Origin: JAJDOD01 sp039024895
Lineage (GTDB): Bacteria > Pseudomonadota > Alphaproteobacteria > Rhodobacterales > Rhodobacteraceae
Reading direction: 5' to 3'
NCBI GenBank assembly: GCA_039024895.1
Contig: JBCCPJ010000003.1
Span: forward strand, 151,665-215,664
DNA length: 64,000 nucleotides
In this document: positions 8,800 to 17,154 of the stretch, in pieces
Position numbering within the stretch: position 1 is the first letter of the stretch
How the letters are laid out: each line of letters starts with the position of its first letter
Translations under genes and position numbers: made by a program
Notes under the pieces: generated by a model
Database searches by the model: none
Told to the model about the DNA's origin: nothing
What the model saw: the letters and a program-made list of their open reading frames with translations, nothing else

Positions 8800-8875
8800 G
8801 GGCCGTTAGCTCAGTTGGTAGAGCAACTGACTTTTAATCAGTGGGTCGCAGGTTCGAATCCTGCACGGCTCACCA
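8800..8875 (+). tRNA. tRNA-Lys (anticodon UUU)
   Basis: A complete 76-base cloverleaf. The acceptor stem GGGCCGT pairs with ACGGCTC (one G-U), the D arm is GCTCAGTTGGTAGAGC, the anticodon stem-loop is CTGACTTTTAATCAG with anticodon TTT, and the T arm contains GGTTCGAATCC. CCA is encoded (8873-8875). UUU reads Lys codons AAA and AAG. Confidence 0.97.
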
Positions 8876-9009
8876 CTTTCGAGGCATATAGTCGACAGCG
8901 TGTACGTGCACCGCAACGCTGCCTGGCCGACCATTCTCCTTGGATCGTCATATTTCGAAACGCGGGTGTGTGACACCTGTTCGTGGGATGGGCATTGGCC
9001 CGATCCCGT

Positions 9010-9927
9010 CTAACCGGCGGCCGGGCCGGCCACGTGGAGGATGCTTTGCCGGAGCGTTGCCGCGCTATGGCTTTCGACTTTGCCGCGACGGGTGAGAAGG
9101 CCCACGGGCCGGGTGATGGCCATATCCGAGACGGGTCGCCAGATCACATCTCGCGCGGCCGCGCCTTCCAGGGCAGAGGTTGGCAGAAACGCGAGGCCAA
9201 CACCCCCCGCAACAAGGTCCAGCGCGGTTGCGGTTCGGCTCACCTCAAACGTCCAACGCAATGAATTGTTCACGCGGGCCAACGTTTCGTCGATGAGAAG
9301 ACGGTTACCCGTCCCCCGTGTGGGCAGGATCAAGCGCTCTTCCGCGAGGCGGTTGAGCGGGATTTCGGCCATCGCAGCCAAGGGATGATCGTCGCGGAGG
9401 GCGAGAATGATCGTTTCTTCGAAGAGCGGATGAAATTTGGTGTTGGGCTCCAGCAAGGGCAGCGAGCAAACACCGAAATCCGCTTCCCCGTTCGAGACGG
9501 CCACTGCCGTTTCATTGGCTGACCGGTCGAGAAACCGGATGCGGGGTAGGGGTGTGGTTCGGGCGAGGTGGTGGAGTGCGGGCGGAAATATGCGGGACAT
9601 GACCGAGGGCACCGAGGCCACGGTAACAATTGCCTGGCGCTGATGCTTGAAGAGCGTGCTGTCGTCCCGCAGGGCGCGGGTCATGTCGGCGGCATCATCG
9701 ATCAGCGCTTCCGCCCGAGCCTGGAGGCGCTTCGCGGCGAGCGTCGGCGTGACCGAACGCGTTGTGCGTTCGAACAGGCTGGAACCGAGAGCAAATTCAA
9801 GCTTCTTGATCCGCCGCGACACGGCGGGTTGCGACAGGTTCAGTCGCTCTGCCGCGCCGTGAAACGTTCCGATATCCATGACCGCGAGGAACGCGGAGAG
9901 GTCTTCTATTTCAAAATTGATACGCAT
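9010..9927 (-). CDS. LysR-family transcriptional regulator
   Basis: A 305-residue LTTR. The N-terminal winged helix has the typical GTFHGAAERLNLSQPAVSRRIKKLE segment layout (described here in part: SQPAVSRRI), followed by a linker helix and the periplasmic-binding-like effector domain. It is divergent from the TcuA-like dehydrogenase gene, the usual arrangement for an LTTR and its target. The start codon lies inside a perfect inverted repeat (9916-9938), which suggests autorepression. The inducer is probably the dehydrogenase substrate, such as a tricarballylate-like acid; this is inference from context. Confidence 0.9.
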   Translation of the reverse strand: MRINFEIEDLSAFLAVMDIGTFHGAAERLNLSQPAVSRRIKKLEFALGSSLFERTTRSVTPTLAAKRLQARAEALIDDAADMTRALRDDSTLFKHQRQAIVTVASVPSVMSRIFPPALHHLARTTPLPRIRFLDRSANETAVAVSNGEADFGVCSLPLLEPNTKFHPLFEETIILALRDDHPLAAMAEIPLNRLAEERLILPTRGTGNRLLIDETLARVNNSLRWTFEVSRTATALDLVAGGVGLAFLPTSALEGAAARDVIWRPVSDMAITRPVGLLTRRGKVESHSAATLRQSILHVAGPAAG

Positions 9928-9956
9928 ATCGTATCAATTGCAAATTTTATTGCAAT
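9916..9956. promoter_or_regulatory. LysR-type operator region with a perfect palindrome
   Basis: ATTGATACG (9916-9924) and CGTATCAAT (9930-9938) form a 9-bp perfect inverted repeat around CATAT, which contains the LysR start codon. Next to it lies a second dyad, ATTGCAA-ATTTT-ATTGCAAT (9937-9956), of the T-N11-A type bound by LysR proteins. Both lie in the divergent promoter region with the TcuA-like gene. Confidence 0.6.
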
Positions 9957-10043
9957 AATCAAATGGAGCTACCTCTGTTATACGGCGCGCAACCGTGGAT
10001 CAAAGCTGCCGCGTACGGCACGCAGAGAAAAGGAACTGCCAGC

Positions 10044-11513
10044 ATGGGCAAAAAATCGATCATCGTTGTGGGCTCTGGCAATGCGGCCATGTCGGCGGGC
10101 ATTGCCGCGCTGGAAGCGGGGGCGTCCGTCCTCATGCTAGAAAAGGCGCCACCGGCGTTGGCGGGCGGCAATACCAAGTACACCGCCGGTGCAATGCGCT
10201 TTGCCTATGACACGTCGGAGGCGTTGTTGCCGCTCTTGTCCAACCCGGACGATCCGCGCATCGCCCGTACCGATTTCGGTCAGTATACGGAAGAGAAGTT
10301 TGCTGCCGATCTCAAGGGCTTCAACGATGGCGCACCATTGACGGTGGAACAAGAGGTGCTGGTCTCTCAATCCTATGACGCGGTGCGGTGGTTGGCGGGG
10401 CATGGCGTCACCTATGAGCCGATCTATTCCCGCCAGAGTTTCGAAAAGGACGGGCGTTTCATATTCTGGGGCGGGCTGACGCTGGCGGCGGACAATGAAG
10501 GCGTGGGTCTTTTTGATATGGAACTGGCGGCTTTCGAGCGCCTTGGCGGCGAGATCCGCTATGAAGCGGGCGTGACGGGGCTGGTTCATGACGGCAACAA
10601 GGTCACCGGTGTCCAGGTCGGTGAGACGGAGTTGATGGCCGATGCGGTCATTCTGGCCTGTGGTGGGTTTGAAGCCAGTGAGGAATTGCGCGCCGAATTG
10701 ATTGGCCCCGATTGGTCAGTCGCGAAAGTGCGTGGAACGCCGCACAATACGGGCGATGGTTTGCGATTGGCGGAAACTTTGGGGGCGGCGCGCTACGGCC
10801 GCTTCGATGGCTGCCATGCGACGCCGATGGATTTGCACATGAAGAATTTCGGCAATCTCGATCTGCCGCCGAAGGAGCGCAAGAACTACCGTAAAATCTG
10901 TTATTTCCTTGGCATTATGTTGAATGCCAGAGGCGAGCGATTTGTCGATGAGGGCATCAACTTCCGGAACTACACCTATGCGCAGTTCGGGCGCGCTGTC
11001 CTTGAACAGCCGCAGCATTTTGCCTGGCAGGTGTTCGACGATAAGGTGAAGGACATGCTTTACGGCGAGTATCATTTTGAGGATGCGAGCTTCGTCGAGG
11101 CCGATACGCTGGAGGGGCTGGTGGCCCAACTCAAGGGCGTGGATACCGAAGCTGCCGCCGCGACACTCGCTGCCTATAACGATGCGGTCGACGAGGACAC
11201 CGAGTTCGATCCGACCGTTCTGGATGGCAAATCGACGAAAGGTCTGACCCTTGAAAAGACGAACTGGGCGCAGAAACTCGATACACCGCCCTTCCGCGCC
11301 TATCCTGTGACGGGTGGGATCACATTTACCTATGGCGGGCTCAAGGTGGACGAAGCGGGCTATGTTCTGCGCGAGGATCAGTCGCCGATTGACGGGCTGT
11401 TCGCGGCCGGTGAGATGGTGGGCGGTGTCTTCTTCGGCGGCTATCCCGGCGGTTCCGGGCTGACATCCGGCACCGTGTTCGGGCGGCGTGCGGGCTTTGG
11501 GGCCGCAGCGTAG
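10044..11513 (+). CDS. tcuA: FAD-dependent tricarballylate dehydrogenase-like protein
   Basis: A 489-residue flavoprotein of the fumarate reductase/succinate dehydrogenase family. It has the dinucleotide-binding GSGNAAMSAG near residue 12, the GGNTKYTAG segment of the TcuA branch, and the C-terminal GGYPGGSGLTSGTVFGR FAD-contact region. TcuA oxidises tricarballylate to cis-aconitate in Salmonella. The start at 10044 has AAGGA about 8 bases upstream; a longer frame beginning at 9963 would cover the operator region. No TcuB or TcuC gene follows, so the electron acceptor and transporter are not local and the substrate call is tentative. Confidence 0.78.
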   Translation: MGKKSIIVVGSGNAAMSAGIAALEAGASVLMLEKAPPALAGGNTKYTAGAMRFAYDTSEALLPLLSNPDDPRIARTDFGQYTEEKFAADLKGFNDGAPLTVEQEVLVSQSYDAVRWLAGHGVTYEPIYSRQSFEKDGRFIFWGGLTLAADNEGVGLFDMELAAFERLGGEIRYEAGVTGLVHDGNKVTGVQVGETELMADAVILACGGFEASEELRAELIGPDWSVAKVRGTPHNTGDGLRLAETLGAARYGRFDGCHATPMDLHMKNFGNLDLPPKERKNYRKICYFLGIMLNARGERFVDEGINFRNYTYAQFGRAVLEQPQHFAWQVFDDKVKDMLYGEYHFEDASFVEADTLEGLVAQLKGVDTEAAAATLAAYNDAVDEDTEFDPTVLDGKSTKGLTLEKTNWAQKLDTPPFRAYPVTGGITFTYGGLKVDEAGYVLREDQSPIDGLFAAGEMVGGVFFGGYPGGSGLTSGTVFGRRAGFGAAA

Positions 11514-11539
11514 TCGCGTGGGATCAAGGCGCGCTGTGA

Positions 11540-12481
11540 CTAAAGGGGAAGCGCCGCCCCTATGGCCTTGCCGCTGGACCACGCGTCTTCAGCGGTTTGG
11601 CCGAGGCACCAATCGCCACCTACAAAGAGCGTCTGCGTCTCATTGGCGAGGTAGGGCTGCCCCAGCGGTGTGGCCGCGCGAGCATAGCGCCAACGGTGGG
11701 TGGAGGCATAGGCCACTTGATCGGTGGAGGCGGTGCCAATCACGTCGAGGACCAAGGGCAGCATCAGAGCTTCGATTTCGTCAGCTGAGCATTCGAGGTG
11801 CTTCCGACTGAAGGCCGGGCTGGCATGGGCCGTGAGGCAGATCATGTGCTGAGACCGCCCCGGCTTTTCACCTTCAAAGATCAATAGAGCGATATCGGGA
11901 TGGGGGTATTTTTGGGTCGCAGGGACGTCGAACTCGGCGCGGGGCAGGCCGACCATCAGTGTCAGGCAGGGTTCCATGACCACATGGGACATGGCTTGCG
12001 CGAGGGGATGGTCGCCGGGCAAGAGTTCCATGGTTTGGGGGGCAGGGATGGTGAGGATCACGCGGTCGAATGTGTCCGACCCGCCGTCCCAAGCGAGACG
12101 CCATTGGGACCCATGGGCTTCAAGCGCGGTGATCCGGCACTGTTTGCGGATGTCGAGGCCCCGGGCCATATGTTTTGCTATCCCCGTCATGCCGGGGAGG
12201 CCGACGAAGGCGTTTTCGCTTTCGGTCCGCCAGCGCGCCGCACCTCCGGCAGCTTCGGCTTGCGTAAGCAGCGCTTGAAACCCCGGGTTTTGCGGCGTGA
12301 GAAAGGGCGCGCCGTGGTCGAATTGAAGCCCGCCTTCCGCCCGCCTTGTGGCAAGCCGTCCGCCCAATCCGCGCCCTTTGTCGAACAGAATGGGTGAGAT
12401 GCCCTTTTCCGCGACGCCCTGCGCGCAGGTGAGACCCGTCAGGCCCGCCCCGATGATGGCAACGCGGGGGGCTGCCCTCAC
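11540..12481 (-). CDS. Renalase-like NAD(P)/FAD-dependent oxidoreductase (COG3380)
   Basis: A 313-residue flavoprotein. It has an N-terminal Rossmann motif (VAIIGAGLTGLTCAQG) and the DKGRGLGGRLATRR segment typical of the renalase-like COG3380 group, then FDHGAPF. The C-terminal FVGGDWCLG is the second FAD-contact motif. The GTG start at 12481 overlaps the DUF427 stop (GTGA) and falls right before the Rossmann strand; a longer upstream frame overlaps DUF427 and was rejected. The substrate is unknown. Convergent with tcuA, 26 bases apart. Confidence 0.87.
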   Translation of the reverse strand: MRAAPRVAIIGAGLTGLTCAQGVAEKGISPILFDKGRGLGGRLATRRAEGGLQFDHGAPFLTPQNPGFQALLTQAEAAGGAARWRTESENAFVGLPGMTGIAKHMARGLDIRKQCRITALEAHGSQWRLAWDGGSDTFDRVILTIPAPQTMELLPGDHPLAQAMSHVVMEPCLTLMVGLPRAEFDVPATQKYPHPDIALLIFEGEKPGRSQHMICLTAHASPAFSRKHLECSADEIEALMLPLVLDVIGTASTDQVAYASTHRWRYARAATPLGQPYLANETQTLFVGGDWCLGQTAEDAWSSGKAIGAALPL

Positions 12482-12960
12482 CAAAACTCGGTTCCTGCCG
12501 CGCCTTTGACCTGACCTTGCAGATTGCGGGTAACCCAGCCGCCGTAAAAGTCGCCGGGTTGCGGGATCACGCGTTCTTCGCCAACGAAACAGGCTTCCAT
12601 GGCACCGGCATAGAACGACACGTAGTCGGTCAGGTCCCGAAACTTCGCCGTCGGCTTGGGATATGCCCAGGCGGCCCGTTTGGCCATGGCGCCGCCGGAT
12701 TCTACGTCGAAATAGGCGGCGTGCCCTTTCCACTCGCAAAAGGTTGAACCGGCGGAGGATGTCAGTTTCGCCACAACGTCTTCTGCGGGGAAGTAGTAGG
12801 TCGGGGCGTGATGGGTTTCGAGGACGCGCAAACAGCGCGCACTTTCGGCCACGGTTTCGCCGCCCAACATAACGCGTAGAGTTTGCGGCACCGCCTCAAG
12901 CGCGGGCGGGCGCGGGTAGTCCTGGACGTTTTCTGCGGGAAGACCTGTCATATTCGGCAA
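12478..12960 (-). CDS. DUF427 domain protein
   Basis: A 160-residue cytoplasmic protein with the DUF427 beta-tent fold. Recognisable segments are VMLGGETVAES, APTYYFPAEDV, TFCEWKGHAAYF, AAWAYPKP and the terminal PGDFYGGWVT. The biochemical function of the family is not established. It is translationally coupled to the renalase-like oxidoreductase downstream, which suggests a joint role. Confidence 0.88.
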   Translation of the reverse strand: MPNMTGLPAENVQDYPRPPALEAVPQTLRVMLGGETVAESARCLRVLETHHAPTYYFPAEDVVAKLTSSAGSTFCEWKGHAAYFDVESGGAMAKRAAWAYPKPTAKFRDLTDYVSFYAGAMEACFVGEERVIPQPGDFYGGWVTRNLQGQVKGAAGTEFW

Positions 12961-12979
12961 CCTGTGCTGAGGGCGTGGT

Positions 12980-13375
12980 TTAGAGTGCTGCGAGACGTAA
13001 AACCACGTAACCCGCCGCCGCGATATGGGCCAGTGTGATCAGCACGGAAATCGTATGCAGGGTTTTGAAGCGTGCCTTTTCACCCGCATCCGTGGCCGCA
13101 TTGATGGCGGGCATCAGGATTTGGCGGGCATAGATCACGGTGATGGCTATGGCGGCCAAAAGGCCCGCAGAGACCCAGTCATTGGCCAGCGCGCCCAAAG
13201 TGGCCGTTGCGGAAGCGGCGAGCACGAAGAGGTAGAAATGCGGAAAGGCCTTTCGGATCAGCGGCCCGGCGGTTTCTGCCGGCAGCGCGGTGAAGACGAA
13301 GGCGGCAAAGCCAAAGGAGTAAAGGACCATACCGCCAAAAAGCAGCGCTGTCACAAGAAGCGAGAACTCAACCAT
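12980..13375 (-). CDS. DUF4149-like small integral membrane protein
   Basis: A 131-residue protein with four hydrophobic segments (about 3-25, 48-66, 70-90, 108-128) and the FPHFYLFVLA segment seen in DUF4149 proteins. The ATG at 13375 overlaps the last codons of the ubiG-like gene by 8 bases; a longer frame reading back into that gene was rejected. The function is unknown. Confidence 0.72.
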   Translation of the reverse strand: MVEFSLLVTALLFGGMVLYSFGFAAFVFTALPAETAGPLIRKAFPHFYLFVLAASATATLGALANDWVSAGLLAAIAITVIYARQILMPAINAATDAGEKARFKTLHTISVLITLAHIAAAGYVVLRLAAL

Positions 13376-14090
13376 CGGTGCGCTCCGGTTTTTGGGCTGT
13401 CCCCATATAGAGGACCGATTGCAGGGGCAGCGGTCCGAAGACAAAGTCGGCGCGCTTGTTTATGCCGCGCGGACCAAGGCCGGTGAAGGCGCCGGGTACA
13501 AGGCTTGCGCTTTCGAGGGCGGCGCGCAATTCACTTGGTTTTATGAACATGGTCGGGTCGTGGGTGCCTTTGGGCAGGAGGCCGAGGATATCCTCGGCGA
13601 TTGTAATCGTTGCGAGCCGGGCGAGCGGCGTCCGGTTGATTGTATCAAACAGAAAAAGGCCGCCGGGACGCAGAACACGGGCCACCTCGCGCAGTACTTT
13701 GTTCAGGTCCTGGACATGTTCCAACACATCGACGCAGACCACATAATCGAAAGCGGCGTTGTCATAGGGCAAGTGCTCGCCCACGCCCACATCGTAGCGG
13801 ATATCGAGCGCTGAGCTTTCCGCATGGGCGCGCGCCGCCTCTATTGCTTGTGCTGCGGGATCAATGCCCGTGACGCGGGCGCCATTTGCGGCCATGGCTT
13901 CGGCCATAAACCCGCCCGCGCAGCCTAAGTCGAGCACGTCCTTGCCCGTCCAGGCCGCATGCCGGTCGAACCACTTCAGCCGCCCGGGCACGAGGTTTTT
14001 CAAGGTGCGCACCCAACGGATGTCATCGGACCACCAGTCCTTCGCCACTTCGTCGTAGATGGCGAGGTTGTTGCGGAGCGGCTTATTCAT
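13368..14090 (-). CDS. ubiG: UbiG-like SAM-dependent O-methyltransferase
   Basis: A 240-residue class I methyltransferase. The SAM-binding motif I is VLDLGCAGG, followed by VTGIDPAAQAI and VCVDVLEHVQD. The C-terminal GIDP, LRPGG and HDPTMFIKPSEL segments resemble UbiG, which methylates 2-polyprenyl-6-hydroxyphenol and 3-demethylubiquinol. The N terminus (DWWSDD, LVPGRLKWFDRH) matches the UbiG entry helix only loosely, so it may be a paralogue acting on another small molecule. Overlaps its neighbours on both sides by 8 bases. Confidence 0.75.
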   Translation of the reverse strand: MNKPLRNNLAIYDEVAKDWWSDDIRWVRTLKNLVPGRLKWFDRHAAWTGKDVLDLGCAGGFMAEAMAANGARVTGIDPAAQAIEAARAHAESSALDIRYDVGVGEHLPYDNAAFDYVVCVDVLEHVQDLNKVLREVARVLRPGGLFLFDTINRTPLARLATITIAEDILGLLPKGTHDPTMFIKPSELRAALESASLVPGAFTGLGPRGINKRADFVFGPLPLQSVLYMGTAQKPERTDG

Positions 14091-14997
14091 CGGAGGACGC
14101 CTTTCGGAAGGACGGGATCGCGTACGGAACTTCTTTCTTATAGGCGCTGAACCGGGCGCCGTATCGCGCTTCAAAGCGCCGCTCTTTCAGGATCGGGGCC
14201 AAGAGGCAATAGGCTGTCAGGGTCAAAGCGAGCGCAAGCTGGTCCGGTGTCCAGACCGGCACCGTCCAGAGCGTGAGAGCAAAGGCCACGTAAATCGGTT
14301 GACGTATCAGTCGGAAGAAGCCTGTGGTGGGCATGTCGGGAAAGATGGGTTTGCGCTTTTGCAGCATCGAGAGCCAACCGAGGGCGCCGGATTGCACCTC
14401 TGCCCCGGCGTCGAAACTCGCTTTCATCAGGAGCGCCCAGCTTGCAGCGTAGAGGGCCGACATTACCACTAGTGTGCCGCCCTCTGCCTGCCACCAAATA
14501 ATCCCCGATGGTGTCCAAAGGGCAAAGAGTGCCAGGAGTTGCAGTGAAGCGATGATCGCGTAGGTAGTGGTCGACAGGGTGCCGCCGTACCCACCGGGCG
14601 CAAGTTTCGCCAAAACGCCGGTGCCGCGCCGCGTCAAAAGGAGCGAGTGCACCAGCGGAAACTGCACAATCAACACCGCGTTGGCGAGAAGCGCGTAGGG
14701 CCAGGGCAACGTGCCGAGGCTCCGGCTCATGCCAAAATACATCGCTGCAATCATGGCGAGCACGGCCACGGCAAAGACGCTATGCACAACTAGGCCCATG
14801 GTGAGCGCAGTCGCGATGCGCGCGCGCCCCGGCGGCGGGCGGAAAGCCCCGCCGACCAGCGCGATAAGTCGCGCGCTGTGGGAACCCTCCGGTCGGCTTG
14901 CTAAAAAGCGCGCGATCGCGCCCCGCAAAAACCCGTGTGACGGGGCGGGTATCGTTGCTTGGAGCAGAATGACGCGGTCGCTACTGCGCCGGGTCAT
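14083..14997 (-). CDS. Isoprenylcysteine carboxyl methyltransferase (ICMT/PEMT)-like membrane protein
   Basis: A 304-residue integral membrane protein with about six hydrophobic helices. The C-terminal third has the ICMT-family signature: an Arg-Gln-Pro-Ile-Tyr segment, a long hydrophobic stretch, then KERRFEARYG and FSAYKKEVP. Such enzymes methylate lipid or small-molecule substrates with SAM at the membrane. The ATG at 14997 is preferred over a TTG at 15003. It overlaps the regA stop by 17 bases and is followed by the ubiG-like gene, so it is probably part of the regA transcript. Confidence 0.75.
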   Translation of the reverse strand: MTRRSSDRVILLQATIPAPSHGFLRGAIARFLASRPEGSHSARLIALVGGAFRPPPGRARIATALTMGLVVHSVFAVAVLAMIAAMYFGMSRSLGTLPWPYALLANAVLIVQFPLVHSLLLTRRGTGVLAKLAPGGYGGTLSTTTYAIIASLQLLALFALWTPSGIIWWQAEGGTLVVMSALYAASWALLMKASFDAGAEVQSGALGWLSMLQKRKPIFPDMPTTGFFRLIRQPIYVAFALTLWTVPVWTPDQLALALTLTAYCLLAPILKERRFEARYGARFSAYKKEVPYAIPSFRKASSDE

Positions 14998-15568
14998 TGG
15001 CAATCTCGTTCCGTTTGAGGAGCCGTTGGAGCGTGCGCCGGTGCATGTTCAACAGGCGAGCCGTCTGCGAGACATTCTCCCCCGCCTCAAGGTAGAACCG
15101 CTCGATATGCGCAAGCCGCGCTTCATCTGGTTCAATTGTGTGCGTAGGCGGGGGCGGAGTTTTTCCTACCGGGGTCAACAAGACATCGACGATTTCATCG
15201 GCGGTTGCGGGCTTTGCGATGTAGTCGACGGCACCGATCCGCGCGGCGGCAGCGGCGGTCGAGATGTTGCCGTACCCGGTCAGCACGAGCGTCCGGCATG
15301 CCGGGGATGCCGCGCGCAAGGTATCAACAACGCTCAACCCATTGCCATCCATCAAGCGCAGGTCGACGATGGCGAATTGTGGGGTCAGTTCTCGTATGAT
15401 CTCATCCGCTTCGACGACGCCTTTGGCGGCGCGGACGTCGAAGCCGCGCCGTTCCATGGCTTTGACGAGACGGTTGCGCAGCGCGTCGTCATCCTCGACG
15501 ATTAGTAGCGTGTTTGCGCCTTGCAGTGTGGTCTCAAATTCTCGGTTCTCTGTTGCAGCGCTTTGCAT
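14981..15568 (-). CDS. regA: RegA/PrrA/ActR-type redox response regulator
   Basis: A 195-residue regulator. The receiver domain has the acidic pair at 26-27, phospho-acceptor Asp69 (IVDLRLMDG) and the conserved Lys in IAKPA. A Pro-rich linker leads to a Fis-type helix-turn-helix (NVSQTARLLNMHRRTLQ), which is very characteristic of RegA. RegA with the sensor RegB controls respiration, photosynthesis and nitrogen genes by redox state. The ATG at 15568 has a strong GGAGGT ribosome site. No regB or senC is adjacent, unlike the classical cluster. Confidence 0.9.
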   Translation of the reverse strand: MQSAATENREFETTLQGANTLLIVEDDDALRNRLVKAMERRGFDVRAAKGVVEADEIIRELTPQFAIVDLRLMDGNGLSVVDTLRAASPACRTLVLTGYGNISTAAAAARIGAVDYIAKPATADEIVDVLLTPVGKTPPPPTHTIEPDEARLAHIERFYLEAGENVSQTARLLNMHRRTLQRLLKRNEIANDPAQ

Positions 15569-15656
15569 GTTTACCTCCGAAAAATGGTTCGAAACGGTGA
15601 TCTTTCTATTGGTACGGATCGGCGCGTCCGCTGGTTCAAGGGGGCGGCAATTCGCC

Positions 15657-16082
15657 CTACCCAGGCAGGCTCCGATAGGACCGTAGCCCGCTTTCATCGA
15701 CAGAGAGGCGGACCCCGAGGTGACCGGTCTCCCCAAGCACAGGTGTCTTTCGGAGCCGGATAGTGACAGCTTTAACGGCATCGTATTCGGCGCAGGCCGC
15801 AACGATGCGGGTCATCAGCCGTTCCTGTGTGGCGTAATGCGTGTCGCGGGCGAGGTGGTCAATCGTTCGGATCAGCGGATCGTAATCGAAGACATGCGCC
15901 ATACCGTCCGTCTCGATCAGGACGAGCTCCGGCGAAATTTCCAAGGTGATGTCAAGGATATGCGCATCGGGGACAACATCCTCGGGGCCGTATGTGCCGA
16001 TACGCGTGGCGATCTGCATGTCTGTCAGTTCAACGGTGCTGCGGCAGCCCGCCAAGTCTTTGACTTTCTGTTCCAATTTCAA
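15657..16082 (-). CDS. folB: FolB-type dihydroneopterin aldolase
   Basis: A 141-residue protein of the tunnelling-fold FolB family that cleaves dihydroneopterin in folate synthesis. It has the family opening VELTDMQIATRIGTYGPE, a HVFDYDPLIRTI segment, and the terminal RLRKTPVLG segment with LGVRLSV. The start is a TTG at 16082 overlapping the stop of the upstream small gene (TTGA); I saw no better start. Some members are FolX/epimerase-like, so the exact activity is inferred. Confidence 0.8.
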   Translation of the reverse strand: MKLEQKVKDLAGCRSTVELTDMQIATRIGTYGPEDVVPDAHILDITLEISPELVLIETDGMAHVFDYDPLIRTIDHLARDTHYATQERLMTRIVAACAEYDAVKAVTIRLRKTPVLGETGHLGVRLSVDESGLRSYRSLPG

Positions 16083-16267
16083 ATCTCGTCCTCGTGTTCG
16101 TCGGTCAGGGGTATCTGCGAGATCAGGAGTTTCTTGTAGCGGCGTTGGCGGCGTCGTGCCTTTGCACCGTTGGCGCGCCAGCCTTCGCGTTTGTCGTGGA
16201 CGAGGTCTTCGAGGTCTTTTGCGTCGACCACGTTCTTCGCCTCGTTGGGTGAGGTGCGTTTCGGCAT
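16079..16267 (-). CDS. Small basic conserved-looking protein of unknown function
   Basis: A 62-residue product rich in Lys, Arg and Asp, beginning MPKRTSPNEAKN and containing a basic run (ARRRQRRYKK). I do not recognise a family. It could be a small nucleic-acid-binding or ribosome-associated protein, but that is a guess. It is coupled to folB by TTGA. A start 18 codons further upstream (16321) is possible; neither has a good ribosome site. Confidence 0.55.
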   Translation of the reverse strand: MPKRTSPNEAKNVVDAKDLEDLVHDKREGWRANGAKARRRQRRYKKLLISQIPLTDEHEDEI

Positions 16268-16353
16268 GGGCCCCGTGGCGTCAAGTGTCGTGATGTGGGG
16301 GAAGATGGGGCGTCTCGGCATAAGGCAAGGGGATGGGCGCGCGTGCCTTGAAA

Positions 16354-16379
16354 AAGGCGGCCGGGTGACCAGCCGCCTT
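16354..16379 (-). terminator. Intrinsic terminator after the DoxX-like gene
   Basis: AAGGCGGC (16354-16361) and GCCGCCTT (16372-16379) form a perfect stem. On the minus strand it runs straight into TTTTTC. It lies 27 bases beyond the stop codon of the gene at 16406-16909. Confidence 0.78.
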
Positions 16380-16405
16380 CGGTATTCTCGATTTTGTGGC
16401 GTCTG

Positions 16406-16909
16406 TTAGCCTTTGGCCGCGCCATATTTGTTGCCGCGCACCAAAAGGAAGAGCGCGAGGCCGAGCATCAGGGCTTGTGGGTCTGCGATGCTGAGCGCGC
16501 CCCAGTAAAAGAACACAATGACGCCTGCCGCTGCGGCAACGCCTGCAAAATCACCAGCACGTGTCAGCGCATCGCCCGCGAGACGAAGCCAGCTGCGCTT
16601 CGGCCGCCAGGTTTCAACCACGCCGCCGATCACAAGCGCCACGGGGCCGAGAAGCTCAGCAAGCGCTGCGAGTACGAACAGGACGGCAGGGACGCCGTAG
16701 TCGCCCGGGGCGAGAAACATGTCCGGCACTTTCTGCATGCCGTAATAGAGCAAGATACCAGCAAGCGGGATGCGCAGGGCCCAATGTCCAACGCGGTCAG
16801 CCCACGCAAAGCCCGGCACTTGCCCGTTACGGCGCGCGGCGGCATAGGTCGTCCAAAGCGTCGATTGCAGCGACGATTTCGAACCGGAATAATCGGCATT
16901 CATAGCCAT
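16406..16909 (-). CDS. DoxX-like integral membrane protein
   Basis: A 167-residue membrane protein. A soluble N terminus of about 35 residues is followed by four hydrophobic helices, with WALRIPLAGILLYYGMQKVPD near residue 43 resembling the first helix of DoxX-type proteins. The ATG at 16909 follows AGGAG by 9 bases; a TTG three codons earlier is too close to that site. It lies alone between a terminator and a promoter-like AT-rich region. The function is not known; some relatives take part in thiosulfate or redox chemistry. Confidence 0.65.
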   Translation of the reverse strand: MAMNADYSGSKSSLQSTLWTTYAAARRNGQVPGFAWADRVGHWALRIPLAGILLYYGMQKVPDMFLAPGDYGVPAVLFVLAALAELLGPVALVIGGVVETWRPKRSWLRLAGDALTRAGDFAGVAAAAGVIVFFYWGALSIADPQALMLGLALFLLVRGNKYGAAKG

Positions 16910-17154
16910 TGTCTTCAACTCCTAATTTCGTTCCAAACGTTCACGCGCCTGAGCGGGGATTGCGGATAAATATTCCTGGCCGCGCACGAAAAAATTCATG
17001 AGGCATACATAGGCGTAGAGCTTTGAAAAAAATGGGTATTCTGCGACCGAACGCCGCAGAATTTGGCGAGATAACGCCCCTGTTATCTGGTGTGATTGCG
17101 GCATGTGACTTCGGATTAAAGTTGGCGCGAGCTACCCGATAATCCGCCTCGGTT

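Noticed and set aside
8800..9010. tRNA-Lys as an integration site for a mobile island
   Set aside because: No integrase, no direct repeat of the tRNA 3' end and no change of gene style were seen downstream.
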